Shown one piece after another: positions 24,481 to 32,486 of a DNA stretch of 64,000 nucleotides (its first letter is position 1; each line of letters starts with the position of its first letter). Made by a program: the position numbers and the translations under genes. The notes under the pieces were generated by a model. That model was not told where the DNA came from. It saw only the letters and a program-made list of their open reading frames with translations, and did no database searches. The DNA comes from Ruminococcaceae bacterium KH2T8 (lineage in GTDB: Bacteria > Bacillota > Clostridia > Saccharofermentanales > Saccharofermentanaceae), in the NCBI GenBank assembly GCA_900111435.1, contig FOIY01000002.1:62001-126000 (forward strand), written 5' to 3'.

Positions 24481-25125
24481 ATGGGTTATAAACTCGCGAT
24501 CTTTGATTTGGACGGAACTATACTTGATACGGTCGGTCAGTTGGCCGTATCTTTTAATGAAGCGATGAAGATGTCGGGTTTAGAACCGCTCGATGTCGAT
24601 ATCGTGAAGCAGCGTATAGGACGAGGAGCGATAAATCTTGTCCGCGCCTGTGTTGGAGATATCGAAGAAGAGAAGGTCATGAAGATCGTTCAGGACTATA
24701 GGGATCACTATCGCGAGCACTGCACTGAGAATACCCTTCCTTATGACGGGATAGCACAGGTATTTTCAGAACTTAGAGCAGCAGGGATAAAGGTAGCAGT
24801 TGTGACTAACAAGTCGGACGCTCCTGCCAATATACTCTGTGATGCGAAATTCCCGGGGCTTATCGATAAGGTAAAAGGTCACAGGGAAGGCCTTAAGCAT
24901 AAGCCTGATCCGTTCCTCGTTAATGAACTGCTCTCGGAGTTTAAGATTAGTCCTGATGAGGCCGTATTTATCGGTGACTCGGACGTCGATATCCTGACTG
25001 CGCAGAATGCAGGAATTGATCCTGTCAGTGTCACCTGGGGTTATAAGAGCAGGGAGTTCCTGATCTCCGGTGGCGCGAGAAGGCTGGCTGACGCTCCGAA
25101 TGAGCTTCCCGGGATGATCATCTGA
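24481..25125 (+). CDS. HAD hydrolase, phosphoglycolate-phosphatase-like
   Basis: 214 residues. Motif I is FDLDGTILDT, motif II is VVTNKSD, the motif III Lys lies in GLKHKPDPFLV, and motif IV is FIGDSDVDILTAQNAG. With the helical cap this is the Gph-type group, which removes 2-phosphoglycolate or similar small phosphates. GAGG lies 6 nt before ATG 24481. A longer open frame upstream overlaps the previous gene and is not used. It is one of four HAD phosphatases in the window. Confidence 0.88.
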   Translation: MGYKLAIFDLDGTILDTVGQLAVSFNEAMKMSGLEPLDVDIVKQRIGRGAINLVRACVGDIEEEKVMKIVQDYRDHYREHCTENTLPYDGIAQVFSELRAAGIKVAVVTNKSDAPANILCDAKFPGLIDKVKGHREGLKHKPDPFLVNELLSEFKISPDEAVFIGDSDVDILTAQNAGIDPVSVTWGYKSREFLISGGARRLADAPNELPGMII

Positions 25126-25303
25126 GTCAGATCCCTTGATGACAAAAAATCGTTATAAACCCCGTAATTTCAACTGTTGATAACAATTCACAATTTATTA
25201 AAAGAATAGTGAAGTAAATACTAGCTGTAATTGGTAACATCTAAATTAATCTTTATAGTTAAAGAGTCCTTTATCGTGCGTCTAAAAGATCCGGGGGAAA
25301 GCT
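25126..25303. other. Upstream region of the FIST-EAL operon
   Basis: 178 AT-rich bases with TTCACAA at 25187-25193 next to TTTATTAAAA. A similar AT-rich word (TTACAATTCAATAAATTA) lies upstream of the other EAL gene near 35594. No clear promoter pair or terminator is seen. Confidence 0.4.
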
Positions 25304-27919
25304 ATGTTTACTTGGAACTTTCAATATATATCAAAGGCCAGACTTGCTGAGGCTCTGTCTCAGCTGAGACTTGAAGAACAAAGGGGCGATATCCTTATAA
25401 GGATCCATACTGCGATCCATATGGCGGATGAAGCGGTAGACCTTGCAAAGTTCATAAAGAATATTGTCCCGACCGCACAGATCTTCGGTACAAGTACATC
25501 TGCCGTTATAAGCTGGGGACAGTTGCTCCCGAACAGATGCGTTGTCTCGGTTACTTTGATGGACGAGACGTGCGTGAAGACTGTTATGCTTCCGACCTAT
25601 GATACTGAGACGGATACTCCGATCGCGCCCGAAGAACTGTCACGCATGGTCAAAGAGGCGGCAGTTACTGAGGATACCAAGCTGATTCTTACGTTCCTTA
25701 CACGTAAGTACCTTGATGTTTATTCCTTTATCGAGAAGTGTAATGATCAGTTCCCGGGTGTTCAGATGATCGGCGGCGTTGCGAATACATCCGATATAAG
25801 TCTTAAGAAATTCCTGGATACGGGATTTGTTTTTAATGAGAACGGCTGCTCCGATAAGTCGATCATGGTCTGCTCGTTGAGCGGCAAGTCACTCGAGAGC
25901 TTCAGCTCATATGCCACGGGTGTTCAGATACTGGATGAAGAGGTAGAGATAACCGATACGTTCGGCGCTACTATCTTGAGTATCGACGGTAAGGACGGTG
26001 CGGGAGAGTACCTCCTCGGAGTAGGTGAGGATGTCAAGGAGCGATCCGAGCTTACGAATCTCTTTCCGTATGTTTATTCGGATGTAAGTGATATCCCTAT
26101 CTTTGTAAGGTTTTCCGATAAGGAGAGCCTGGAGGATATCTATCCTAAGGATGTTCCCGGCAACAAGAGATTTTACGACGCACATCCTGATCTTGATACC
26201 GCGAGCAAGCGAGAGACGATCACGGCCAACCACAATGTCACAGCCGGAAAGAAACTGAAGCGTGCATTTATATACGATCGAAAGATCATCTCGGATAACA
26301 GGTCACTCTTCAGGCGTGTCGAGAATTTCGAGAAGGCAGAGACTCTGTTCGGTTATTCGTGTATCGCGAGAGCCATGATCTACTCCAGCTGTGTTAAGTG
26401 GGAGCTCTCTGCATATGCCAATTCAAATATCAGCGGCTGTATAACTGAGGGTGAGATCGCTTTCGTTAACGGCAGGAATTCCTTTGCCAACTGCTCGTTC
26501 GTAGTTTCGGTATTCGGCGAAAAGCCTGCAAGACAGGACTTTAATCCCTACGTTTTCTACCATACTGATTCTCTTGCAGAGGATAATAAAGAGCTTATCG
26601 ATTATCTTATGGACATCGAGAAGAAGTTCGAGCTCAATAACAGGGATTCTGTTGCATCGAGCCTCAAGTCCTTCATCAAGCAGTGTGAGCTCAAGCTGCT
26701 GTATGCCGAGAATCAGGATATCCCGAATAATGCGGCTCTTACGATGGATATAAAACTCAACGGATATGATCGTGTATGTGTCATCAGCGTATCGGGAGTC
26801 TCCGGCATGAAGTCAGTATTCTCGAAAGAACTCGTTGATTTCACATACAGGTCTTTCGTGAGCAAATGTTCGAACTTTGCCAAGTCGCGCGGCTATAAGC
26901 TCTATTCGATGGAGGACTGGCAGCTCGCTATCGCCGAGCCGTCGTATATGGTTACGCTTTCGAAGTTCGTAGCAGATATGGAACAGCTTCAGAATGAACT
27001 GTTCGAGTATTCCGAGGACAGTATCGCCATCGTACCGATCTTCTGTGTTATTGACGGCTGTACGGAAGATAACCTCAATTCTCTCTATTACTCATCTAGA
27101 GTGGAGATGGTAAATAAGAATCTTCAGTTTTATGTCTGTGATGCTTTTGAACATCAGGTCGACGAAGACAGTATACGTGAGCGCTATCATATGCTCAACG
27201 TTATAAAGTATGCAATCGAGAACGATAAGGTCATCCCTTATTATCAGGGCATCTATAACAATAAGACCAATAAGATCGATCACTATGAGTCTCTTATGAG
27301 ACTGCAGGATGAGAATGGTAAGATCTATTATCCCAACAGTTTCCTGGATCTCGCCAGATCATACGGACTTATCTATGATGCACTGTCTCTGCAGATGATC
27401 CGAAAGGTATTCGATAAGTTCAAGGATATAGAAGACATCAGCGTCAGCATGAATCTTAATATCAGGGATATCAAGAATAAGCAGTTCATGGAGTATATCT
27501 TTGACAGGCTTTCTTCAGTCCCTCATCCCGAGAACTTCGTATTCGAGATACTTGAAAATGAGGATATCGATGACTATAACTTCCTCGTATTCTTTGTAGA
27601 CCGTATTCATGCCCTCGGAGGTCAGATTTCCATAGATGATTTCGGAAGCGGATTCTCGAATCTTCAGCATATAGTCAATATCCATACGGACTATATCAAG
27701 ATCGACGGATCGATCGTAAGGACCTGTTGTGAGAATATCGAATCAGAGCATCTTATCGCTCTTATCGCAGGTTGGAAGAAACTCACTTCCGGCAGGATAA
27801 CGATAGTCGCAGAGTTTGTCGAGAACGAGAGCATCCAGGAGATACTCCTTAAATATAATATCGACTATTCGCAGGGATATCTCTTCTCAAAGCCTGCCCC
27901 CGAACTTATGGAGTCTTAA
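25304..27919 (+). CDS. FIST sensor - degenerate GGDEF - EAL protein
   Basis: 871 cytosolic residues. About 30-230 read as a FIST_N domain (TAQIFGTSTSAVISWG) and 235-395 as FIST_C, a small-ligand sensor module. About 470-620 resemble a GGDEF fold without the active-site motif. The EAL phosphodiesterase domain spans about 635-868 and keeps the key residues: Glu662 (ESLMR), Asn717, Glu748, Asp778/Asp779 (DDFGSG), Lys799, Glu837 and Gln857 (QGYLF). It is therefore probably an active c-di-GMP phosphodiesterase gated by the FIST part. The next gene begins 15 nt downstream. Confidence 0.84.
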   Translation: MFTWNFQYISKARLAEALSQLRLEEQRGDILIRIHTAIHMADEAVDLAKFIKNIVPTAQIFGTSTSAVISWGQLLPNRCVVSVTLMDETCVKTVMLPTYDTETDTPIAPEELSRMVKEAAVTEDTKLILTFLTRKYLDVYSFIEKCNDQFPGVQMIGGVANTSDISLKKFLDTGFVFNENGCSDKSIMVCSLSGKSLESFSSYATGVQILDEEVEITDTFGATILSIDGKDGAGEYLLGVGEDVKERSELTNLFPYVYSDVSDIPIFVRFSDKESLEDIYPKDVPGNKRFYDAHPDLDTASKRETITANHNVTAGKKLKRAFIYDRKIISDNRSLFRRVENFEKAETLFGYSCIARAMIYSSCVKWELSAYANSNISGCITEGEIAFVNGRNSFANCSFVVSVFGEKPARQDFNPYVFYHTDSLAEDNKELIDYLMDIEKKFELNNRDSVASSLKSFIKQCELKLLYAENQDIPNNAALTMDIKLNGYDRVCVISVSGVSGMKSVFSKELVDFTYRSFVSKCSNFAKSRGYKLYSMEDWQLAIAEPSYMVTLSKFVADMEQLQNELFEYSEDSIAIVPIFCVIDGCTEDNLNSLYYSSRVEMVNKNLQFYVCDAFEHQVDEDSIRERYHMLNVIKYAIENDKVIPYYQGIYNNKTNKIDHYESLMRLQDENGKIYYPNSFLDLARSYGLIYDALSLQMIRKVFDKFKDIEDISVSMNLNIRDIKNKQFMEYIFDRLSSVPHPENFVFEILENEDIDDYNFLVFFVDRIHALGGQISIDDFGSGFSNLQHIVNIHTDYIKIDGSIVRTCCENIESEHLIALIAGWKKLTSGRITIVAEFVENESIQEILLKYNIDYSQGYLFSKPAPELMES

Positions 27920-27934
27920 AGTGAGGTTTACTTA

Positions 27935-29671
27935 ATGAACGGATTTAATACCAAAAAGAAGATAGCGCTGGTAGTAGAGAATCTCTATACAGAATTCGCA
28001 CAGGAAATGATCCAGAATGCGATCAACTGTAGCCGTCTGTACAAGAATATCGATCTGGTCATAATAGCAGGTAAGTACGATAATACCCGCGAGCTCAACG
28101 ATAATCAACACAAGTATAAGAGAGTTTTCAACACGGTCTACAGCCTTGAGGACCTCTGTGGTTTTGACGGTCTTATAGTCTCTTTGGGAAGTATGGAGAA
28201 GATAAAAAAAGAAGTTATCGAAGAACGATATTTCAATAAGCTCAAGAGAGTACCCAAAGTGTTCGTCGTATCTGATCTTGAAGGACAGCCGACGGTAAAC
28301 TACGATAACGAGTGCGGTATCAATGAAGCAGTCGATTGCCTTGTCAATGCATACGGATTTGATAAGTTCGGAATGCTCGGAGGTCGTGAGGATAATATTG
28401 ACGCCAGAAAGAGAAGGGCACTATACGAAAATGCCCTGAAGAGAAATAATGTCGATTTCACTGACGATAACTATGTCAGTGGTGATATGTCTGTCGATAC
28501 TCAGATCCCCGCTACGGAACTTCTTAACAAGAATCCCGATGTTCAGGCGATATTCTGCGTCAACGATGCATCGGCCGTAGGACTCTTTGATGTAATGTCA
28601 AAAAGAGGTCTGGTGCCCGGTAAGGATATCATGGTTTTTGCTTTCGATAATACGAAGACGGCAGGTCGTATGATCCCGACACTCGCGTCGATCGGAGCCG
28701 CTGAAGTCACGCTTGGACAGAAAGCCATGGAAGAGCTGATCCTTCAGATGAACGGTAATCCTCCGAGAGCCGTGACTATCCCTACGAGACTTTACGGTCG
28801 AGAGTCTTTTGATTACGAGATGTACGAATATACGACGATGGAGATGATGAACGTAGATAAGGACTTTATCTACAGGATCTTCGATGACTGTTTTTACAGA
28901 TATAAGCATGAGTTCAGGGACAGGGAGTCGGTAAACCTCCCGAGGCTGTTCTTCGTATTTATCTCGAGGATACTTACGGCAGCACGTTCTAAGTATATGA
29001 GTACCGAGGAGTTCGAAGAGACGAAGAAACTCGTGGATATCTTCTTTGAGAACGGCGCTATGGATTATACGGATGCCATGAAGTTCATAAAGAGTACCGA
29101 GAAACTTCAAAACAGCATCATTTCATATGCCGGATATAACCAGCATATCAACAGGCTCTTTGCCCGAATGAAAGAAGATGCCATCGTTGAGCTTGCCGAG
29201 AATAAGATCATTGCCAACGATCAGTTGATCTTCGGACGTCAGCGTCTTCAGAATATGCTCATAGAATCGATCGCATATGATGAGGATACAGGTGACAAGA
29301 TCGAGAACCTGGTTCGTAATTTCGATAAGCTCGGCCTCGAAAATGCAGCATTCTTCCTCTTTGAAAGTTCGATCTCCTACGACGAGGACCGGGAGGATGT
29401 ATTCCCGCAGTATATAAACCTCAAGTGCCTGACCAAGAACGGAGAGCTGTTTATTCTGCCCGAGGAAAGACAGAGGGGATATACCAAAGACATGTTCAGA
29501 AGAATGGAGCTCCCGTCTAACTGCAGAGAGTTCGTTGCATTCCCCATATTATATAAGAATGATATCTACGGGTTCCTGCTCTGCGAATATAATTCCGATA
29601 TAGCAAACTGCGGAGAATATTACGCGGATCAACTTGCAAGAACGCTCTATATGAATGATAATAATAAGTGA
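27935..29671 (+). CDS. LacI-type periplasmic-binding-fold sensor protein, no DNA-binding domain
   Basis: 578 residues, cytosolic. About 8-290 form a Peripla_BP_3/LacI-like ligand domain (GGREDNIDARKRRALYENAL; VQAIFCVNDASAVGLFDVMS) without the N-terminal helix-turn-helix. About 300-420 are helical, and about 425-575 look GAF-like (FFLFESSISYDED; FVAFPILYKNDIYGFLLCEY). In related Clostridia this sensor is often fused to a GGDEF domain, which is missing here. It is 15 nt behind the FIST-EAL gene. I infer that the pair forms a sugar- or nucleoside-responsive c-di-GMP module. Confidence 0.72.
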   Translation: MNGFNTKKKIALVVENLYTEFAQEMIQNAINCSRLYKNIDLVIIAGKYDNTRELNDNQHKYKRVFNTVYSLEDLCGFDGLIVSLGSMEKIKKEVIEERYFNKLKRVPKVFVVSDLEGQPTVNYDNECGINEAVDCLVNAYGFDKFGMLGGREDNIDARKRRALYENALKRNNVDFTDDNYVSGDMSVDTQIPATELLNKNPDVQAIFCVNDASAVGLFDVMSKRGLVPGKDIMVFAFDNTKTAGRMIPTLASIGAAEVTLGQKAMEELILQMNGNPPRAVTIPTRLYGRESFDYEMYEYTTMEMMNVDKDFIYRIFDDCFYRYKHEFRDRESVNLPRLFFVFISRILTAARSKYMSTEEFEETKKLVDIFFENGAMDYTDAMKFIKSTEKLQNSIISYAGYNQHINRLFARMKEDAIVELAENKIIANDQLIFGRQRLQNMLIESIAYDEDTGDKIENLVRNFDKLGLENAAFFLFESSISYDEDREDVFPQYINLKCLTKNGELFILPEERQRGYTKDMFRRMELPSNCREFVAFPILYKNDIYGFLLCEYNSDIANCGEYYADQLARTLYMNDNNK

Positions 29672-29704
29672 TCTTAAAGATCGGGATTGGAAGAGGGAGA
29701 TAGT

Positions 29705-30118
29705 ATGACTGATAGAGAGATCGACAGATTGCTGTCGGAAGGACTTGGCGATGTCGCCAATGAAGCCGGAAGTGTATTACGCCCATGGCATATGAGAGAC
29801 ATCGGAGGCGGTACCAGGACAGCCGCTTCGCTTCTTAAGACGGATTGTGTCTATGACGGATTCACGATGCCTGACCTTGATTACGAGCGGCTCGGTGAAG
29901 CGCTCGCTTCGGCAGGAAAGGTCGTTGAATCGGATCCGGTAAAAGGCGAGCACGTTGTCGTTGTCGGATCTGGTGTCGGAGGGGTTAATCCTGCGGTTGT
30001 CGTAGTAAGGCTCATGAACGGTGATGTGAACATGGCCGCTTATGCCAAGGAAGGACTCCTGAAGCAGAATACCGCCGGCAAAGCTATCAGCAAGATAAAA
30101 GAGATAATTGTAAGATAA
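29705..30118 (+). CDS. Small protein of unknown function
   Basis: 137 residues, no signal peptide. A Gly/Val-rich strand region (HVVVVGSGVGGVNPAVVVVRL) is followed by an amphipathic C-terminal helix. AGAGGGA lies 6 nt before ATG 29705. It follows the sensor gene by 33 nt and precedes the TerB-like gene by 11 nt, so the four genes from 25304 may form one operon. I do not recognise the family. Confidence 0.6.
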   Translation: MTDREIDRLLSEGLGDVANEAGSVLRPWHMRDIGGGTRTAASLLKTDCVYDGFTMPDLDYERLGEALASAGKVVESDPVKGEHVVVVGSGVGGVNPAVVVVRLMNGDVNMAAYAKEGLLKQNTAGKAISKIKEIIVR

Positions 30119-30129
30119 AGAGGGTAAAA

Positions 30130-30930
30130 ATGAGATTAGGAAACAGAATACTCAGAAATATGTTCCGTAAGCCTGCAAGGCACAGGAGAGGTTCGCTCGT
30201 TGAAAATGCAGTTAATGTAGCAGTAGGTGTTGCTACAGTCGCTGCTATCAATAAACTTTCTCAGGAGGCAGGACCGATAATTCCGCAGATCATTAATCAT
30301 GCGGTGGATCTTAAGAATGCCGAGGCTTCAGGCGGCGCAAAGACTCAGACTGCAAGTACTACAGGTATGAACCTTGCAACTGAGAAGAGGCTTAATACTC
30401 TTCTTGCCAAGCTCGCGCTCAGCTACTATATCGCAGGCATCGACGGTACGCTTTCGGAAGGTGAAAAGAAGGAGCTCAATGAGATCGTAAATCTTATCGA
30501 GAGCGACAGCTCTATCCCTGCCGAGTACAAGACGGGAGTAAGGGAAGTATCCGATCCCGATATCTCTTTCGTGAAGGTTCAGCAGTATCTCGATAAGGCT
30601 GAGTCGTCCGCGCTTATCTCATTTGCATATGAGATCGAGGAGCTTGCCAAGGTAGAAGGCCTGACCCCCAAGGAAGAAGATGCAGTCGAGATGTATAAGT
30701 ATTATGTAACCGAGAAGACCGGTCATAAGTTTATTAAGACCAAGGAAGATCCTGTTGAGATCCCCGTAGAGATAGACCTTACATGTCCTCAGTGCGGCGG
30801 TCAGATGGATCTCGACAGGACAATGCTCAAGGCTACATGTATCTATTGCGGTGCGAGTAAGATCGTAGATGCTAATCAGATAAAGGACGTTGTTTCACAG
30901 ATCGAAAGATCGAAGAGACTGGGACTTTGA
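30130..30930 (+). CDS. TerB-like protein with C-terminal zinc ribbon
   Basis: 266 residues. A basic N-terminus and one weak membrane-type helix (VNVAVGVATVAAINKL) come first. Then about 85-190 form an all-helical TerB-like domain (LLAKLALSYYIAGIDGTLSE, with the Asp-Gly-x-Leu-Ser-Glu metal-type loop). A zinc ribbon follows (CPQCGG ... CIYCGAS, about 217-240). TerB-like proteins bind metal and are tied to tellurite or stress response, but many are unassigned. AGAGGG lies before the ATG, and a strong terminator follows. Confidence 0.76.
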   Translation: MRLGNRILRNMFRKPARHRRGSLVENAVNVAVGVATVAAINKLSQEAGPIIPQIINHAVDLKNAEASGGAKTQTASTTGMNLATEKRLNTLLAKLALSYYIAGIDGTLSEGEKKELNEIVNLIESDSSIPAEYKTGVREVSDPDISFVKVQQYLDKAESSALISFAYEIEELAKVEGLTPKEEDAVEMYKYYVTEKTGHKFIKTKEDPVEIPVEIDLTCPQCGGQMDLDRTMLKATCIYCGASKIVDANQIKDVVSQIERSKRLGL

Positions 30931-30951
30931 TCCTTTTGAAAAGTGTATTTT

Positions 30952-30988
30952 GCGGGCCGTTCGACAATGTCGGATGGCTCGTTTTTAT
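30952..30988 (+). terminator. Intrinsic terminator
   Basis: A 13-bp stem (CGGGCCGTTCGAC with GTCGGATGGCTCG, some G-U) with an AAT loop is followed by TTTTT. Confidence 0.86.
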
Positions 30989-31007
30989 TTGAATGCTCAT
31001 TCATGTG

Positions 31008-31036
31008 TTGACATTATCCGTAATGAGGTGTATCTT
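31008..31036 (+). promoter_or_regulatory. Promoter of the TetR gene
   Basis: TTGACA (31008-31013) and TATCTT (31031-31036) lie 17 bp apart. The operator at 31048 covers the predicted transcript start. Confidence 0.65.
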
Positions 31037-31047
31037 TATTTTGGTCA

Positions 31048-31064
31048 ACATAACAGTGTTATGT
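31048..31064. promoter_or_regulatory. TetR operator, copy 1
   Basis: ACATAACAGTGTTATGT is a 17-bp palindrome with 8-bp arms, placed just downstream of the repressor promoter. A second copy precedes the ABC transporter. Confidence 0.8.
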
Positions 31065-31085
31065 AAAATGTATTCGGAGGAACAG

Positions 31086-31697
31086 ATGACAGTTAGCGAC
31101 GGTGAGACAAAGCTTAAACTGGTTAAAGTTGCCAGAGAAGAGTTTATCGAGAAGGGGTATGCCAATGCCTCTTTGAGGTCGATCTGCAAAAAGGCAGGAG
31201 TCACCACCGGAGCGCTCTATTTCCTGTTCAGGGATAAGGAGGATCTTTTTGATGCTGTCGTAGGCGGACCTCTGATGGAGCTTGATGCTACTGTCGGGGC
31301 ACACCTCAGAAGGGAGACTGAGTGCGTGGATATCGATCCTTTCGATGACAGTATGGATATGGAAGACTCAAAGCTCATAATGGAGATCATGTTCAAGTAC
31401 AAGGAAGAGTTCATACTGCTCCTTACTAAGGCTCAGGGCTCCAAGTACGAGAATATCAAGGACAGGCTCATCGATGAGATGCAGACGCATTATAAGCACT
31501 TTGCGATCATCCTTGAGGAGAGATTCGGGGCTGCCCATGTTGATGATTACATGGTTCATTTCCTGGCTCATATCCAGATCGAGTCGTTCATCTATCTTCT
31601 TACCCATTCTAAGGATAAGGAAGAGGCGATGAAGGAACTCCCTGAGGTTATTACTAATCTGAGAGGTGGAGGTATTGCGACTTTCGGTCTGCGGTGA
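31086..31697 (+). CDS. TetR/AcrR-family repressor
   Basis: 203 residues. The helix-turn-helix covers about residues 8-55 (REEFIEKGYANASLRSICKK, then AGVTTGALYFLFRDKEDLF). The C-terminal ligand domain contains KYKEEFILLLTKAQGSKYEN, typical of the TetR_C group seen beside ABC-2 or FtsX exporters. It probably represses itself and the exporter through the two matching palindromes, releasing them when it binds a membrane-active compound. GGAGG before ATG 31086 fixes the start. The start codon lies 22 nt after operator copy 1. Confidence 0.88.
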   Translation: MTVSDGETKLKLVKVAREEFIEKGYANASLRSICKKAGVTTGALYFLFRDKEDLFDAVVGGPLMELDATVGAHLRRETECVDIDPFDDSMDMEDSKLIMEIMFKYKEEFILLLTKAQGSKYENIKDRLIDEMQTHYKHFAIILEERFGAAHVDDYMVHFLAHIQIESFIYLLTHSKDKEEAMKELPEVITNLRGGGIATFGLR

Positions 31698-31712
31698 CCG
31701 CTATATTTTTTT
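31685..31712 (+). terminator. Weak terminator at the TetR stop codon
   Basis: A 5-bp stem CGGTC with GACCG overlaps the stop codon and is followed after a few bases by seven T. Confidence 0.45.
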
Positions 31713-31719
31713 GCTCCTG

Positions 31720-31736
31720 ACATAACGGTGTTATGT
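31720..31736. promoter_or_regulatory. TetR operator, copy 2
   Basis: ACATAACGGTGTTATGT differs from copy 1 at a single position and keeps 7-bp arms. It lies 46 nt before the ABC ATPase start, so exporter transcription should respond to the same repressor. Confidence 0.8.
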
Positions 31737-31781
31737 AGCAAAAGCTAACTGAATGTATATAAAACAATGGAGGATATGAAG

Positions 31782-32483
31782 ATGTATATCGAGACAAAAG
31801 ACTTAAAGAAGAGTTATGGAGAAGGGGGAAGCTTCGTTCAGGTACTTAAGGGTGTTGATATCCGTATCGAAAGAGGCGAGATGTGCGTTATCCAGGGCAC
31901 ATCGGGCTCAGGGAAATCCACACTCCTTAACTGCCTGGGCGGACTTGATTCAGTTGACAGCGGCATAGTTTCGGTGGCCGGTACCAATGTCGAAACGCTC
32001 AAAGGCGAAAAGCTCGCCGACTACAGAAGAAAGAACCTTGGGTTCATATTCCAGTTCTATAATCTGGTCCCGAACCTTACAGTCAAAGAGAATATCCAGG
32101 TATGCGAATATCTTTCTAAGGATCCGATGAATATCGATGAGCTCCTGGATGTCCTCGGAATGACCGACCATAAGGATAAATTCCCGGCTCAGCTCTCAGG
32201 AGGCCAGCAGCAAAGATGCGCTATCGCAAGAGCATTAGTCAAAAATCCTAAGGTGCTTCTTTGTGATGAGCCGACGGGTGCCCTGGATTCAAAGACTTCG
32301 AGGGATATCCTGATGCTTCTTGAGAAGATCAATAAGACCTATAACACCACGATGATCATAGTAACTCACAATAATTCCATCAAGAATATGGTCGATCACG
32401 TTATCTATCTTAAAGACGGTGAAGTATCTAAGGATTATAGGAATGAAGTTAAGGTTCCTGCCGCAGAATTGGAGGATCTCTGA
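31782..32483 (+). CDS. ABC transporter ATPase (MacB/LolD-like)
   Basis: 233 residues. Walker A is GTSGSGKSTLLNCLGGLD, the Q-loop is FIFQFYNLVPNLT, the signature is LSGGQQQRCAIARAL, Walker B is VLLCDEPTGALDS, and the H-loop is IIVTHNN. The GLD and PTGALD features place it in the MacB/LolD/SalX group that works with FtsX-type permeases. GGAGG lies 8 nt before ATG 31782. The permease gene starts 3 nt after the stop. It is probably induced through the TetR repressor. Confidence 0.92.
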   Translation: MYIETKDLKKSYGEGGSFVQVLKGVDIRIERGEMCVIQGTSGSGKSTLLNCLGGLDSVDSGIVSVAGTNVETLKGEKLADYRRKNLGFIFQFYNLVPNLTVKENIQVCEYLSKDPMNIDELLDVLGMTDHKDKFPAQLSGGQQQRCAIARALVKNPKVLLCDEPTGALDSKTSRDILMLLEKINKTYNTTMIIVTHNNSIKNMVDHVIYLKDGEVSKDYRNEVKVPAAELEDL

Positions 32484-32486
32484 TAT

